A DNA stretch of 64,000 nt from Brevibacterium ihuae (GCF_900184225.1 NZ_FXWZ01000003.1:1491684-1555683); one strand, 5' to 3'; positions 1-8,523 are shown, counted from the stretch's first letter. Numbers and translations are program-made. The notes: a model not told the origin generated them from the letters alone.

Positions 1-1280
1 TAGACCGGGACCTCGACGATCTCCTGCGTCGACTTCCGGAGGTGGTCGACCTCGTCGGGATCGACGAGGACGACCTCGGACTCGAGGGAGGCGAGTCCCA
101 CGCGCAGCCACATGTAGTCCGGATTGTCGTCGCGCCGCTCCCACAGCGCGGTCTGCGGACCGGCGGCGTTGAGGAGGAGCGTCCCCGGGTCGGGGCCGAC
201 CACTCGGCGGTGGGCGCGCTCATCGGCGACCGCCTGCACCATGTCCGCCTCGACCTTCGCGCGCTTCTCGCGGTACTCGGCCATCTCCTGCTGGTACGTC
301 TTCTTCCCGGTGACCTTGCGCTGGAAGTAGTTGCCGATCATCATCATCGGCGACAGGATCGCGAAGATCGCGTAGCGCATCGAGCCGAGCAGCGTGACCA
401 TGACGATGGCGAACACGATCGGCAGGAAGATTATGACGATGGGGAAGCCCTGGAACCGCGGGGGCTGCGGTTTCGTCGGCAGGGTGAACTTCGTCTCCGG
501 GTCCGGCGGCAGGATGCGCGGGGGGCGGTTGAAGTCGTACCCGGTGCCGGTGTCCGAGGCGGTGACCGCGGCGTACCGGATCTCCGGGGCGGCGACGGTG
601 AGCACGCTGTCGCCGACGCGCAGGAAGGCGCCGAAGCCCCACGTGGTGAACCCGGCGACCTCCTCGCCGTCGATCCACATCGGGCGGCCCTCGACGGGGT
701 GCACCTCGACCGCGCCGTCCTCGAACACCGTGAGCGGCAGGCCGCCGAGGTCGGGCAGACCGGGCAGGTCGACGCCCCCGCCGCCGAGCGTCCACTCCCC
801 GGGGGTGAGCCAGGCGACCGCCCCGGCCCCGAGGCCGCCGACGACCTGGATCCGGATCGTTCCGGTCTCCGACATCGCGAGGGAGTACTCCGGGGCGTCG
901 TAGGAGAGCAGGCACCCGTCGACGATCGGCGAGGCGGTCACGGTGTCCTCGGGGTCGAGGTCGATGCCGTTGACGGAGAAGCGGCGCCCTGCGCCCACCG
1001 GGGGGAGGGTCGGCGGCGCATCCGGGCGCCGCGGCACGGATGCGGACCCGGTCCGCCACGGCCCCGTGATGACGGTCGCCGACGGGGCGTCCGCCGCGGC
1101 CTCGGCCTCGTGCGCGCTCACCGCGGCGAGCACGGAGCCGCCGGCGACCGCGGGCGGCGCGTCGAGCAGGGACTCGAGCTCGGCGATCAGGCTCCCCACC
1201 GTCGCCTCCTCGTCGACGTCGAGGAGGACGTCGAGCGGGGAGTCGAGATCGGGCCCGATGAGGCTGAACGCCAGGCGCAT
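1..1280 (-). CDS. FHA/FtsK-SpoIIIE type VII secretion ATPase, EccC/EssC-like (N-terminal part)
   Basis: The gene enters from its ATG at 1280 and runs off the left edge, so only about 426 N-terminal residues are visible. Residues roughly 125-235 look like an FHA-type beta-rich domain (GEWTLGGGGVDLPGL, then MWIDGEEVAGF). Two membrane segments follow at about 275-317 (GFPIVIIFLPIVFAIVMVTL and the stretch ending MMMIGNYF). Next is a charged linker (TYQQEMAEYREKRAKVEADM) and the start of the first ATPase module (PDPGTLLLNAAGPQTALWER). This order is that of EssC/EccC motor ATPases of type VII (WXG100) secretion. The Walker motifs lie outside the window. An RBS (GGAGGA) sits 9 nt before the ATG and the upstream gene ends 19 nt away, so it is the distal visible gene of an operon. 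A general DNA-translocase role is less likely given the FHA domain. Confidence 0.8.
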   Translation of the reverse strand, partial: MRLAFSLIGPDLDSPLDVLLDVDEEATVGSLIAELESLLDAPPAVAGGSVLAAVSAHEAEAAADAPSATVITGPWRTGSASVPRRPDAPPTLPPVGAGRRFSVNGIDLDPEDTVTASPIVDGCLLSYDAPEYSLAMSETGTIRIQVVGGLGAGAVAWLTPGEWTLGGGGVDLPGLPDLGGLPLTVFEDGAVEVHPVEGRPMWIDGEEVAGFTTWGFGAFLRVGDSVLTVAAPEIRYAAVTASDTGTGYDFNRPPRILPPDPETKFTLPTKPQPPRFQGFPIVIIFLPIVFAIVMVTLLGSMRYAIFAILSPMMMIGNYFQRKVTGKKTYQQEMAEYREKRAKVEADMVQAVADERAHRRVVGPDPGTLLLNAAGPQTALWERRDDNPDYMWLRVGLASLESEVVLVDPDEVDHLRKSTQEIVEVPV

Positions 1281-1299
1281 GGTGGTGGGGTCCTCCGGT

Positions 1300-4188
1300 C
1301 TACGCGGTCTCGCGCGCGATGCTCGGGGCGAGCTGCCCGACGAGGGCGTCGGTCTCCGCCTCGGGGCGGGACACCCCGGCGCCGGACAGGGTGCGGTACA
1401 TCGTCGCCGCGACGGCGGCGGCGCCGTCCGGATCGGTCTCCGAGGTGAGCTCGAGGAGGCGGCGCCACAGACGCTCGGCGGTCGGCACGAGCTCGAGCGC
1501 GCGCTCGAGGAACCACACGGCTCCGGCGCGGTTGGACTCCTGCAGGCAGAGCTCGACGGCGCGCTCAGCCATCCCCACGACGATGACGCGGGCGTCGCGA
1601 CGTGCGGAGTGGAAGGCGATCCACGCGTACCGTCCCGTCGCCCCGGTGTCGAGCAGCGAGCCGCGGGCGCGGGTGAACAGGAGCCCGTAGAGGTCGAGCT
1701 CGCCGGCTGTGCCGTACCCGGTCCCCGCGACCTGGTGGAGGAGCCGCCATTCGTCGAGCACGGATTCGTCGAGGGTCCAGCGGCCGTCCTCGAGCGTGCG
1801 GAGACGCTCCCCGCCGGACGGGGTCCGGCCGAGCCAGGTCCGGGCATCGGCGATCGCGGACTCGACGACGGAGTCGCCGACGCCGCGCGGCCACACGAGC
1901 GAGCGGAGGACCGCGTCGTGGAGGCCCGCGGGATGGAGAGCGACCGCGGTGACGAGCTCGGTGAGCAGCGGCCGGGTGGCCGGATCGACGGGACCGGGCG
2001 CCTCGAGGACCACCGGGCCGAGGACCCGCAGCGCCGCCGCCGGCTTGTCGACGAGGGCGCTGCGGAGCGCGGAGGAGGACACGGCGGGAACCGGGAGGGC
2101 GCCGCCGCCGGGCGTGTCCGGCGACTCCGGGTCGCCGAGGACGCGGGCGGCGGCACGCTGCGCGAATGCGGCCGACGACGTCGACGAGAGCTCGCTCTCG
2201 GCCGCCGCGCGCGCCGTGTCGGCGTGGCGGAACAGCCCTGCGAGCTCGTCGGCCTGGGCGGCGGACAGGCGGCGGGCGGTGCCGTGGAGGTTGAAGACGT
2301 CGATCGCGAACTCCTCGCCGGTGACCCGGGCGACCCAGCGCGAACCGGCCGTCCGACCGAGACCGACGACGGCGAGCGGGGTGCGGCCCCGACCGAGGAG
2401 GGCGTTGATCCGCTCGAGCTCGTCGGCGGTCGGCGCGGCGGAGCAGAACACCACGCGCGGCCGCGCGCGCTCCGGCGTGCGGGCGCTGCGACCGGCGAGG
2501 ATGCCGGAGATGCCGAGCTTCTCGTGGATCTCGGAGGTCTGCGAGAGGTCGGCCTCGATCTCGTCGAGGATCGCGGTGAGCGAATCCGCGGCGCGGATCC
2601 GGTCGGGAGCGAGGGCGGACAGGTCGGTGCCGAATCCCACCATGTCGACCGCGACCCCGTCGGACCACACGTTCGTCGCGAGCTCCGCGGCCATCGACAT
2701 CAGGGATTCCCGGGCGGCGAGCTCGTCCCCGTCCAGGGAGACGAGACCGGGCGCGGACTCGAGGTCGAGGAGGATCTCGTAGCCCGCCGCCGAGGCGACG
2801 TTGACGAGGGCGGGGTAGGGGGCCGGGACGGCGGCCTGCTCGGCCGGCACGTCGGCGAGGTCGACGATCCAGGCGGTCCCCTCCTCGACCCGGCGCCAGG
2901 GCCACGGCGGGGGGGGGGTCGCGCCCGAGGCGGGGTGGAGCACGACGTTGTCCGGCCCGGCCATGACGACGGTCGCCTCCGGGAGCGCGGTCCCGGTCTC
3001 CCGGCAGCCGAGGGCGAGGGAGCGCAGCGCCCGATCGAGGTCGAAGGCGAGCTCGGTGTTCTCCGCGAGCCGGAGCATGCGCTCGTCGGACACCTCGGCG
3101 AAGGGGCCGCGGCGGGCGGTGAGGGCGAGCAGCAGGCCGGCGGCGAGCAGTCCGCCGCCGAGCGCGTGGCGCACCCCGGCGCGCGGGGATGACGCATCGG
3201 CGAGCGCCTCGGGCAGCCCGGTGTCGATCGACCGGGCGGCGGCGCTGTGGGCGGCGGCCTCCTCGGCGTGGACGGCGGTGCCGTCCTGCGCACCGGCGGC
3301 CCCCGCAGTGCTCTGCGCGGCGGATGCCCCGGCCGCGGAGCGGGTCCCGTCCGCGGTGAACACCGCGGCGGCGGACGAGGGGGTGAAGACATGGAGTCCC
3401 TCGCCGCGCGCATCGGCGGGCATGTGCAGGGTCCAGCCCGGATAGATGAGATCCGCGTCCCGCAGCCGGGTGCCGTCGGGCTGCTCCTTGTCCTTGTTGA
3501 GCTGGTAGATCTCCTTGTAGCGCATGCCGTCGCCGAGGTACCGCTCGGAGATGTCCCACAGGGTGTCGTAGTGGCGCCCCTGCTGCGGCTGGACGACGTA
3601 GGTGATGATCGAGCCGTCCGCGGCGGCGGCCCCGTCCGGTGCGGCCGCCGCAGCCTCGATGCGGGCCTCGGAGGCGGCGACGTTGGACTGCACGACCTCG
3701 AGCTCGTGGCTCGAGCGCTCGTACTCCGCCGCGGCGGCTCGGTCGACCGCGGAATCCGAGGCGAGGCCCTGGAAGCTCGGGGTGATCGATGCGGCCCCGA
3801 GGAGCAGCATGATCGAGGCGACCATCCGGCGGGTGAGGATCCCGCCCCCGCCCGGGGCCAGTCCGTGGCCGGAGAGCCGGCGGTTCCGGAAGAACCGGAC
3901 GAACTCGACGACGAGGCTGAGGGTGAACCAGGCCCACGCGATCCAGAGGACGATGACGAAGACGTCGATGATCATCCCGGTGTCGAGCCCCGCGGTGAGC
4001 ACCGTCCCGGGGGTGCCGAGGAATCCCGCGAAGGGATTGCCGACGAGGGCGACGAGGAGCACCGGCACGACGACGACGAGGAGGACGGCGCCGATGATCG
4101 CGGCGATGCCCTTGAGCACATCCTGCCGGCGCGAGCCGCTGGGCTCGGAGCTGCGGTTCGGGAGGCGGGTGGTCGGGGTGTAGGTCAT
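1300..4188 (-). CDS. Large membrane protein with LysM domain and C-terminal BTAD-like region
   Basis: A 962-residue protein. I start it at the ATG at 4188 (MTYTPTTRLPNRSS), where plausible protein begins; the open frame upstream is Arg/Pro-rich shadow. Hydrophobic helices lie at about 26-49, 71-100, 122-140 and 340-358. A LysM fold is at about 195-258 (YDTLWDISERYLGDG ... IYPGWTLHMP). The long C-terminal half is cytoplasmic by inference. It ends in helical repeats resembling a bacterial transcriptional activator domain (RAGAVWFLERALELVPTAER). Proteins of this plan are known in actinobacteria next to secretion and pilus loci; their function is unclear. It lies 43 nt behind the secreted-protein gene and 19 nt ahead of the EccC-like gene. 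I infer a cell-wall-linked scaffold or sensor for the secretion machine. It contains a run of ten C residues (coding strand) in frame. Confidence 0.72.
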   Translation of the reverse strand: MTYTPTTRLPNRSSEPSGSRRQDVLKGIAAIIGAVLLVVVVPVLLVALVGNPFAGFLGTPGTVLTAGLDTGMIIDVFVIVLWIAWAWFTLSLVVEFVRFFRNRRLSGHGLAPGGGGILTRRMVASIMLLLGAASITPSFQGLASDSAVDRAAAAEYERSSHELEVVQSNVAASEARIEAAAAAPDGAAAADGSIITYVVQPQQGRHYDTLWDISERYLGDGMRYKEIYQLNKDKEQPDGTRLRDADLIYPGWTLHMPADARGEGLHVFTPSSAAAVFTADGTRSAAGASAAQSTAGAAGAQDGTAVHAEEAAAHSAAARSIDTGLPEALADASSPRAGVRHALGGGLLAAGLLLALTARRGPFAEVSDERMLRLAENTELAFDLDRALRSLALGCRETGTALPEATVVMAGPDNVVLHPASGATPPPPWPWRRVEEGTAWIVDLADVPAEQAAVPAPYPALVNVASAAGYEILLDLESAPGLVSLDGDELAARESLMSMAAELATNVWSDGVAVDMVGFGTDLSALAPDRIRAADSLTAILDEIEADLSQTSEIHEKLGISGILAGRSARTPERARPRVVFCSAAPTADELERINALLGRGRTPLAVVGLGRTAGSRWVARVTGEEFAIDVFNLHGTARRLSAAQADELAGLFRHADTARAAAESELSSTSSAAFAQRAAARVLGDPESPDTPGGGALPVPAVSSSALRSALVDKPAAALRVLGPVVLEAPGPVDPATRPLLTELVTAVALHPAGLHDAVLRSLVWPRGVGDSVVESAIADARTWLGRTPSGGERLRTLEDGRWTLDESVLDEWRLLHQVAGTGYGTAGELDLYGLLFTRARGSLLDTGATGRYAWIAFHSARRDARVIVVGMAERAVELCLQESNRAGAVWFLERALELVPTAERLWRRLLELTSETDPDGAAAVAATMYRTLSGAGVSRPEAETDALVGQLAPSIARETA
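2909..2918. repeat. G10/C10 homopolymer inside the LysM-BTAD gene
   Basis: Ten consecutive G on the plus strand encode part of a Thr-Pro-Pro-Pro-Pro stretch on the minus strand. The reading frame is open as given. Tracts this long are prone to slippage, so the length may vary between cells or be a sequencing weak point. Confidence 0.9.
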
Positions 4189-4231
4189 AGCGCCTGCTTT
4201 CGAGGGGAGGGGATTCGACGGTGCCCGGGGA

Positions 4232-5221
4232 TCACGGCACCGCGAGGGTCTGCACGTCGCGGACGGGGACGCGGGTGAGGCCGCCGCGCCGGACGAGCGC
4301 CTCGCTCTGCGTCGGGGTGCCCTCCGGGAAGTTCGTCCAGTCGTCGCCGGGGCCCTCGCGATACTGGACCTGCCAGTACGCGTAGCCCTGCGCCCGGTAG
4401 ACGTCGTCGGGCTGGGAGGCCGAGGAGCGGGTGTAGCGGTGCCAGCACGAATTGGGCGAGGACTGTCGGGTGGCGGCGTCGGCGGCCATGATGTCGGCAC
4501 CCTCGCAGAACACCATCGGCTTGCCGTCCCCCTCGCCCTCGGGGTGGACCTCGAGCCGGTGGAGGTAGGCGCGCATCTCGATGCCGGCGACCGCGATCGT
4601 GTCCATGTACTGGACCTCGCCGGGTCGGATCTCCGAGGCGTCCTGGACCTTCATGAAGAACCGGGTGTCGCTGTTGACCCGCGCGGCGTCCTCGGGGCGC
4701 ACCTCGATGAAGGTCGGCGGGAAGGTCGAGGACTCCCAGGCGGCCTCGATGAGTTCGTCCTGCTCGGGGGTGAGCGTGATGACCTCGTGCGGGGGCAGGA
4801 TCGCGTAGCTCGTCGAGAACTCGATGTCGCGCGGGGTGTCCTCCTGGAGGTGGAGCTCGTCGTAGTTCTCGATGCAGTTGGTGACGTAGCGCTTCTCACC
4901 GGGGGCGAGGTCACCGCTCTGTGCGTTCGGCGGCAGGTCCTTGTGCCAGCACTCCGGGAAGGGCGGGACGAGCTGCCAGAACCGCTCCTCCTCGACGCCG
5001 AGGAACTCGCCGATGGTGATCCGCTCGCCGATCCCGCCCCCGGCCGACGGGCAGTAGGCGCCGAAGCCGTACTCGTTGGCGTACATGAAGCACGACTGGC
5101 CCTCGGAGCCCTCGAACCCGGAGGTGTGGGAGGTGTCCCCGGGCGGCATGCCGACCTCGGATCCGGGAGCCGCACTCACCGGGACGGCGGGTGCGAAGGC
5201 GAGGAGCGCGAGGACGAGCAC
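4232..5221 (-). CDS. Secreted protein of unknown function with a rearranged 5' end
   Basis: About 329 residues from a GTG at 5221. The start gives VLVLALLAFAPAVPVSAA, which is the hydrophobic core and cleavage site of a signal peptide without a proper positively charged n-region. Upstream in the same frame lies one copy of a 115-bp sequence duplicated from the neighbouring lipoprotein gene. That copy has no start codon in this frame, so the native start has probably been overwritten. The mature part is rich in acidic and aromatic residues, has several Cys residues (SCFMYANEYGFGAYCPS, CWHKDLPP, CIENYDELH, CEGADIMAAD, CWHRY), and has no lipobox. I recognise no family. Its place upstream of the LysM and EccC-like genes suggests a secretion-linked surface or exported protein. 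It may be non-functional as assembled. Confidence 0.6.
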   Translation of the reverse strand: MLVLALLAFAPAVPVSAAPGSEVGMPPGDTSHTSGFEGSEGQSCFMYANEYGFGAYCPSAGGGIGERITIGEFLGVEEERFWQLVPPFPECWHKDLPPNAQSGDLAPGEKRYVTNCIENYDELHLQEDTPRDIEFSTSYAILPPHEVITLTPEQDELIEAAWESSTFPPTFIEVRPEDAARVNSDTRFFMKVQDASEIRPGEVQYMDTIAVAGIEMRAYLHRLEVHPEGEGDGKPMVFCEGADIMAADAATRQSSPNSCWHRYTRSSASQPDDVYRAQGYAYWQVQYREGPGDDWTNFPEGTPTQSEALVRRGGLTRVPVRDVQTLAVP

Positions 5222-5228
5222 GCCGACG

Positions 5229-5343
5229 GCGCGGGCGAGGCCGGCGTAGAAGCGCTTGACCGCCCGGGCCTCCGGGGTGTCGTTCGTCTTGCGGAGCTCC
5301 TCATCGAGGGCGCCGTCGGAACCGGGCTCGGGGGCGCCGGCGG
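5229..5343. repeat. 115-bp perfect direct repeat, copy A (junction copy)
   Basis: Identical over 115 nt to 5686-5800, at an offset of 457 nt. This copy lies exactly at the boundary between the lipoprotein gene and the secreted-protein gene. It replaces the 3' end of the first and the 5' end of the second. Flanking bases differ on both sides, so the ends are sharp. Confidence 0.95.
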
Positions 5344-5969
5344 GTTTCCTCCGTCTCGAGGGGGATCTCGCTGCAGTCGTAGTCGAAGTCGTGGATCGCG
5401 TCGACGCGCCAGTCGGAGCCGTCGCGGACGAGCTCGATCTTGGCGCCCGACGGCGTCCAGCCGCCCACCGGCTCCCCGGCCTCGTTCTCCGCCCAGCCCG
5501 CGTCGACGGAGCACCCGACGACGACGGCCGAGCCCCCGGTGCTCGTGACGTGGGTGGCGGTGAAGGGGATGGGCCCGGGGAAGCGCTGCCCGGCGTAGGA
5601 CTCCATGGTCGCCTCGTTGCGCTCGAAGCGGGCGTCGGTCGACGTGGCCCGGAGGTCGGCGTCGTCCCAGTCGCCGTCGTTGACCGCGCGGGCGAGGCCG
5701 GCGTAGAAGCGCTTGACCGCCCGGGCCTCCGGGGTGTCGTTCGTCTTGCGGAGCTCCTCATCGAGGGCGCCGTCGGAACCGGGCTCGGGGGCGCCGGCGG
5801 TCGCCGGAGCGGAGGACCCGCCGGCGGACGGTGCGGCCGTCGGCGCGTCCGCCGCCTGTCGGGGTGCCACCTCGGCGTCCTCGGGGCCGCAGGCGGCGAG
5901 GACGAGGAGGCCGAGGGTCGCGCCGGCGGCGAGCACTGCGCGGGCAGGGCGAGGGCGGCGTGCGGGCAT
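5301..5969 (-). CDS. Lipoprotein, unknown function, altered C-terminus
   Basis: 222 residues from the ATG at 5969. The N-terminus MPARRPRPARAVLAAGATLG leads into LLVLAAC, a good type II signal peptide with lipobox LAAC. A Pro/Ala/Ser linker follows, then a domain of the small secreted alpha/beta type: TPEARAVKRFYAGLARAVNDGDWDDAD, later KIELVRDGSDWRVDAIHDFD. This resembles lumazine-binding or SnoaL-like fold proteins by layout only; no family is certain. After ...CSEIPLETEET the frame enters copy A of the 115-bp repeat and reads RRRPRARFRRRPR before stopping. This Arg-rich tail is not a natural ending, so the last residues of the native protein have been lost. It is the first gene of the block leading into the secretion ATPase. 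Confidence 0.7.
   Translation of the reverse strand: MPARRPRPARAVLAAGATLGLLVLAACGPEDAEVAPRQAADAPTAAPSAGGSSAPATAGAPEPGSDGALDEELRKTNDTPEARAVKRFYAGLARAVNDGDWDDADLRATSTDARFERNEATMESYAGQRFPGPIPFTATHVTSTGGSAVVVGCSVDAGWAENEAGEPVGGWTPSGAKIELVRDGSDWRVDAIHDFDYDCSEIPLETEETRRRPRARFRRRPR
5686..5800. repeat. 115-bp perfect direct repeat, copy B (parental copy)
   Basis: This copy is read in frame inside the lipoprotein gene (GALDEELRKTNDTPEARAV), where it fits the protein. It is therefore probably the source of copy A. Confidence 0.95.
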
Positions 5970-6079
5970 GCTCGTGCGCCGAGCGGGGAATCGCGTGGAT
6001 CTGAGCACCGTGCTGCCTTCGGACCTGGGACCTGGGGATCGGCGGCGTCCGGGTGGGGACCGATGGACGCGCACGGTCA

Positions 6080-7240
6080 TCAGTCTAGGAGGCCCCGCCG
6101 GGTGATCCAAGTGCTCGGCTCACCGTCCGAACAGCTTGCGGAAGAATCCCTTCTTCCGCGGCTCCTCGTCGGACTGCGGGGTGTCCTCCGGCCGCTCCCG
6201 GTCCTCGGCGGCCGGTGCGGGCACCGGTTCGGCCGGGGCGGGGGCGGGTTCGGGCTCCACGGGACCCGGGTCGACGGGTGCGGGCTCCACCCGGGACCCG
6301 GTTCGACGGGTGCGGGCTCCGCCGGCTCGGGTTCGATCGGCGCCGGTCGCGGCTCCGGACGCGGCTCGGGGGCCGGCGCCTCGGGAGCGGACTCCGGCTC
6401 CGGGGCGGGTGCGGTCTCCGCCGCAGGCGACTCGGGTGCCGGCTCGGGAGATGGCTCGGTGACCGGTGGTGCGGGTGTCGGTTCCGGGGCGGGCGCCGGG
6501 GTCGGCTCCGCGGGTACCGCATCGGTGGAGCGGTGCGCGGCGAACTCCTCGGCGGCCTCGCCCTCGAGCGGGGAGTGCATCTGGCAGTTGGTGATCCGGC
6601 GCTGCTCGTCGACCGTGACATCGGCCCAGCCGTCGGCGGCGAGCGCCCGCAGGGTGCCGTCAGGACGCATGAGGAGCGGGAACCCGCGGTGCGAGGCATA
6701 GGCCTGGAGAGCCTCGACGTGGTCGCTCACGGTGGTCTCGGTGAGCCCCTGCGCCATCGAGCGCACGATGCTCTTGATCTGCGGCTCCGGCAGCTCGAGC
6801 TCCGGGGATTCGACGAGCATCCACACGACGGTTCCGCCCCCCGCGGCGGCCGGGTAGTGGGCCCAGACGCCGGTGATCTCCTTGGCCGCGAGGGTGAGCC
6901 GGAGCGGCATCTCCTCGTCGGCGTCGAACTCGTCGAGGGTGAGCTCCCCGATCTCCCGGGCGGCGCCGTAGCGGCGCACCTCGTGGGAACGGGCGACGAC
7001 GGGGTCGGGGAAGCCGTTGATGTTGTCCCAGCCCCAGTGCCACGTGCGCGGCGAGTCGGCCACCGTGCCGATGAGATGCGCGGTCGTGGACAGCGGCTGC
7101 TCCCCGGCGAACTCGAGGCGCGGATCGGCCGAGAAGTCGACCTCCCACTCCGCGCCGGCGATCCGCATCCCGAATCGCGTCTGCATCTCGGTGGAGAAGA
7201 AGATGGCCCGGTTGACGAGGCTCTGCAGGGAATCGCTCAT
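6080..7240 (-). CDS. DUF6882-like protein with Pro/Glu-rich tail and apparent frameshift
   Basis: Starts MSDSLQSLVNRAIFFSTEMQ at the ATG at 7240. Residues 1-240 form a globular domain with HWGWDNINGFPDP, typical of DUF6882-type actinobacterial proteins of unknown function. A Pro/Glu/Ala-rich tail follows, with short repeats of the EPAPV type. As written the frame runs to a stop at 6080 with a Trp/Ser/Arg-rich tail. In another frame the sequence continues the repeat (VEPAPVDPGPVEPEPAPAPA) and ends RKKGFFRKLFGR at a TGA at 6120-6122, a credible basic C-terminus. The switch point is a 2-bp length difference between two 30-nt repeat units near 6291. With it corrected the protein would be about 373 residues. 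A leaderless promoter box precedes the ATG. Confidence 0.7.
   Translation of the reverse strand: MSDSLQSLVNRAIFFSTEMQTRFGMRIAGAEWEVDFSADPRLEFAGEQPLSTTAHLIGTVADSPRTWHWGWDNINGFPDPVVARSHEVRRYGAAREIGELTLDEFDADEEMPLRLTLAAKEITGVWAHYPAAAGGGTVVWMLVESPELELPEPQIKSIVRSMAQGLTETTVSDHVEALQAYASHRGFPLLMRPDGTLRALAADGWADVTVDEQRRITNCQMHSPLEGEAAEEFAAHRSTDAVPAEPTPAPAPEPTPAPPVTEPSPEPAPESPAAETAPAPEPESAPEAPAPEPRPEPRPAPIEPEPAEPAPVEPGPGWSPHPSTRVPWSPNPPPPRPNRCPHRPPRTGSGRRTPRSPTRSRGRRDSSASCSDGEPSTWITRRGLLD
6251..6312. repeat. Two tandem units (30 and 32 nt) in the DUF6882 gene tail
   Basis: Unit 1 (6251-6280) and unit 2 (6281-6312) share the sequence cgggctccac...tcgacgggtg. Unit 2 has two extra C after 'ctccac' and one substitution. 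The 2-nt excess breaks the reading frame of the gene. Confidence 0.8.
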
Positions 7241-7246
7241 GGCCCC

Positions 7247-7252
7247 AGACTA
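7247..7252 (-). promoter_or_regulatory. -10 box (TAGTCT) for leaderless DUF6882 mRNA
   Basis: TAGTCT on the minus strand, followed by 6 nt (GGGGCC) and then the ATG at 7240. This spacing would start transcription at the A of the start codon. Confidence 0.55.
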
Positions 7253-7313
7253 CTGGACGCGCGCCGGGCCGCCCGGGGGAGCGGCCGTCCTCGGGCCGGC
7301 TGCGCCGCTGGTC

Positions 7314-8096
7314 TCAGGCGTCGACGAGGGTGCGGATCACCGAGGTGAAGAATCCCTGCCCGTCGACTCCGGAGCGCAGCCCGCTCGCGCTGTCGGGCCC
7401 GAATCCGGGCTCGACCGCGTGCTCCGGGTGCGGCATGAGTCCGACGACGTTGCCGCGCTCGTTGGTGATCCCGGCGATGTCGCGGCGCGAGCCGTTGGGG
7501 TTGCCGCCCACGTAGCGGAACACCACTCGGCCGGACTCCTCGAGCTCGTCGAGCACCGGTTCGGGGGCCATGAATCCTCCCTCGCCGTTCTTGAGCGGGA
7601 TGAGGATCTCCTGGTCCGCGGCGAAGCTCGCGGTCCACGCGGTGTCGGCGTTCTCCACGCAGAGCACCTGGTCGCGGCAGATGAACTGCTGGGAGTCGTT
7701 GCGCACGAGCGCACCGGGCAGCAGTTGCGCCTCGCACAGCACCTGGAAGCCGTTGCAGATCCCGAGCACCGGCATGCCGCCGCGGGCGGCGTCGACGACC
7801 GCGTCCATGATCGGTGCGAAGCGGGCGATCGCGCCGCAGCGGAGGTAGTCGCCGTAGGAGAAGCCGCCGGGCAGGATCACCGCGTCGATGTCGGTGAGCG
7901 TGGTGTCCGCGTGCCAGAGATTCACGGCCCGGGCCCCGGACAGGGTCACCGCACGGGCGGCATCGCGGTCGTCGAGGGTGCCGGGGAAGGTGACGATGCC
8001 GACCCGGACGCCCTCGGCGCCGGGCAGGGTCGTGGTGGATTCGGCCGCTCCGATGAGCGGACCGCCGGCGGTGTAGCGGGTGCGGTCGCCGCTCAC
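7314..8096 (-). CDS. purQ: Phosphoribosylformylglycinamidine synthase, glutaminase subunit
   Basis: Glutaminase subunit of the FGAM synthase complex (PurL/PurQ/PurS). It hydrolyses glutamine and passes ammonia to PurL for step four of purine synthesis. The class I amidotransferase features are present: [19 protein letters not shown] at the front, nucleophile Cys in [13 protein letters not shown], and the His/Glu pair in [11 protein letters not shown]. The GTG start at 8096 overlaps the purS stop as GTGA, which indicates translational coupling. At 260 residues it is longer than the usual 220-230 because of about 30 extra residues before the conserved beta strand; no other start codon sits closer. 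It is the last gene of the purD-purC-LMWPTP-purS-purQ run. purL does not follow; the next gene has its own promoter. Confidence 0.96.
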   Translation of the reverse strand: MSGDRTRYTAGGPLIGAAESTTTLPGAEGVRVGIVTFPGTLDDRDAARAVTLSGARAVNLWHADTTLTDIDAVILPGGFSYGDYLRCGAIARFAPIMDAVVDAARGGMPVLGICNGFQVLCEAQLLPGALVRNDSQQFICRDQVLCVENADTAWTASFAADQEILIPLKNGEGGFMAPEPVLDELEESGRVVFRYVGGNPNGSRRDIAGITNERGNVVGLMPHPEHAVEPGFGPDSASGLRSGVDGQGFFTSVIRTLVDA

Positions 8097-8434
8097 CGGG
8101 CACCGGCCCCGGCGTCGTCGTTCGCCTCGGCGACGGAGTCCGAGGCGGCGCCCACGGGAGTGCGGGGGTGGCTCGGGGTCGGGGCGTCGGGGACTTCGGT
8201 GACGGCGACGACGTCCTCGATGACCGGGTTCGACAGGAGCGTCGAAGCGGCCTCCTTCACCTGGGCGAGCACGTCCGCGGTGACGGCCCCGTCGACGGTG
8301 AGCTCGAACCGCTTGCCCTGCCGGACATCGGTGAACCCGGTGAGCCCCAGACGATCGAGGCCCGAGGAGATCGCCTTGCCCTGGGGATCGAGGATCTCCG
8401 GCTTCGGCATGACTTCGACGACGACACGTCCCAT
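8093..8434 (-). CDS. purS: Phosphoribosylformylglycinamidine synthase subunit PurS
   Basis: Small subunit that bridges PurQ and PurL in the three-part FGAM synthase. The N-terminal 80 residues ([50 protein letters not shown]) match the compact PurS ferredoxin-like fold. A further 30 residues rich in Pro, Ser and Ala make it 113 residues, against the usual 80-90. An AAGGAG ribosome site lies a few bases before the ATG. It overlaps purQ by 4 nt and lies 89 nt behind the phosphatase gene. Confidence 0.95.
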   Translation of the reverse strand: MGRVVVEVMPKPEILDPQGKAISSGLDRLGLTGFTDVRQGKRFELTVDGAVTADVLAQVKEAASTLLSNPVIEDVVAVTEVPDAPTPSHPRTPVGAASDSVAEANDDAGAGAR

Positions 8435-8523
8435 GGTGCTCCTTGCAGATCGCGTGATGCCGCGGACGGCGGCGGGGCGCGCCGCGCGCGCCGGACACCG
8501 CCGAGTCTACCAACGCCGGGCGG

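Noticed and set aside
42-3192. Long rightward open frames antisense to the secretion block
   Set aside because: They are Arg/Gly/Asp- or Ser/Arg-rich mirror frames of GC-rich genes and have no ribosome site or known domain. The leftward frames carry recognisable domains.
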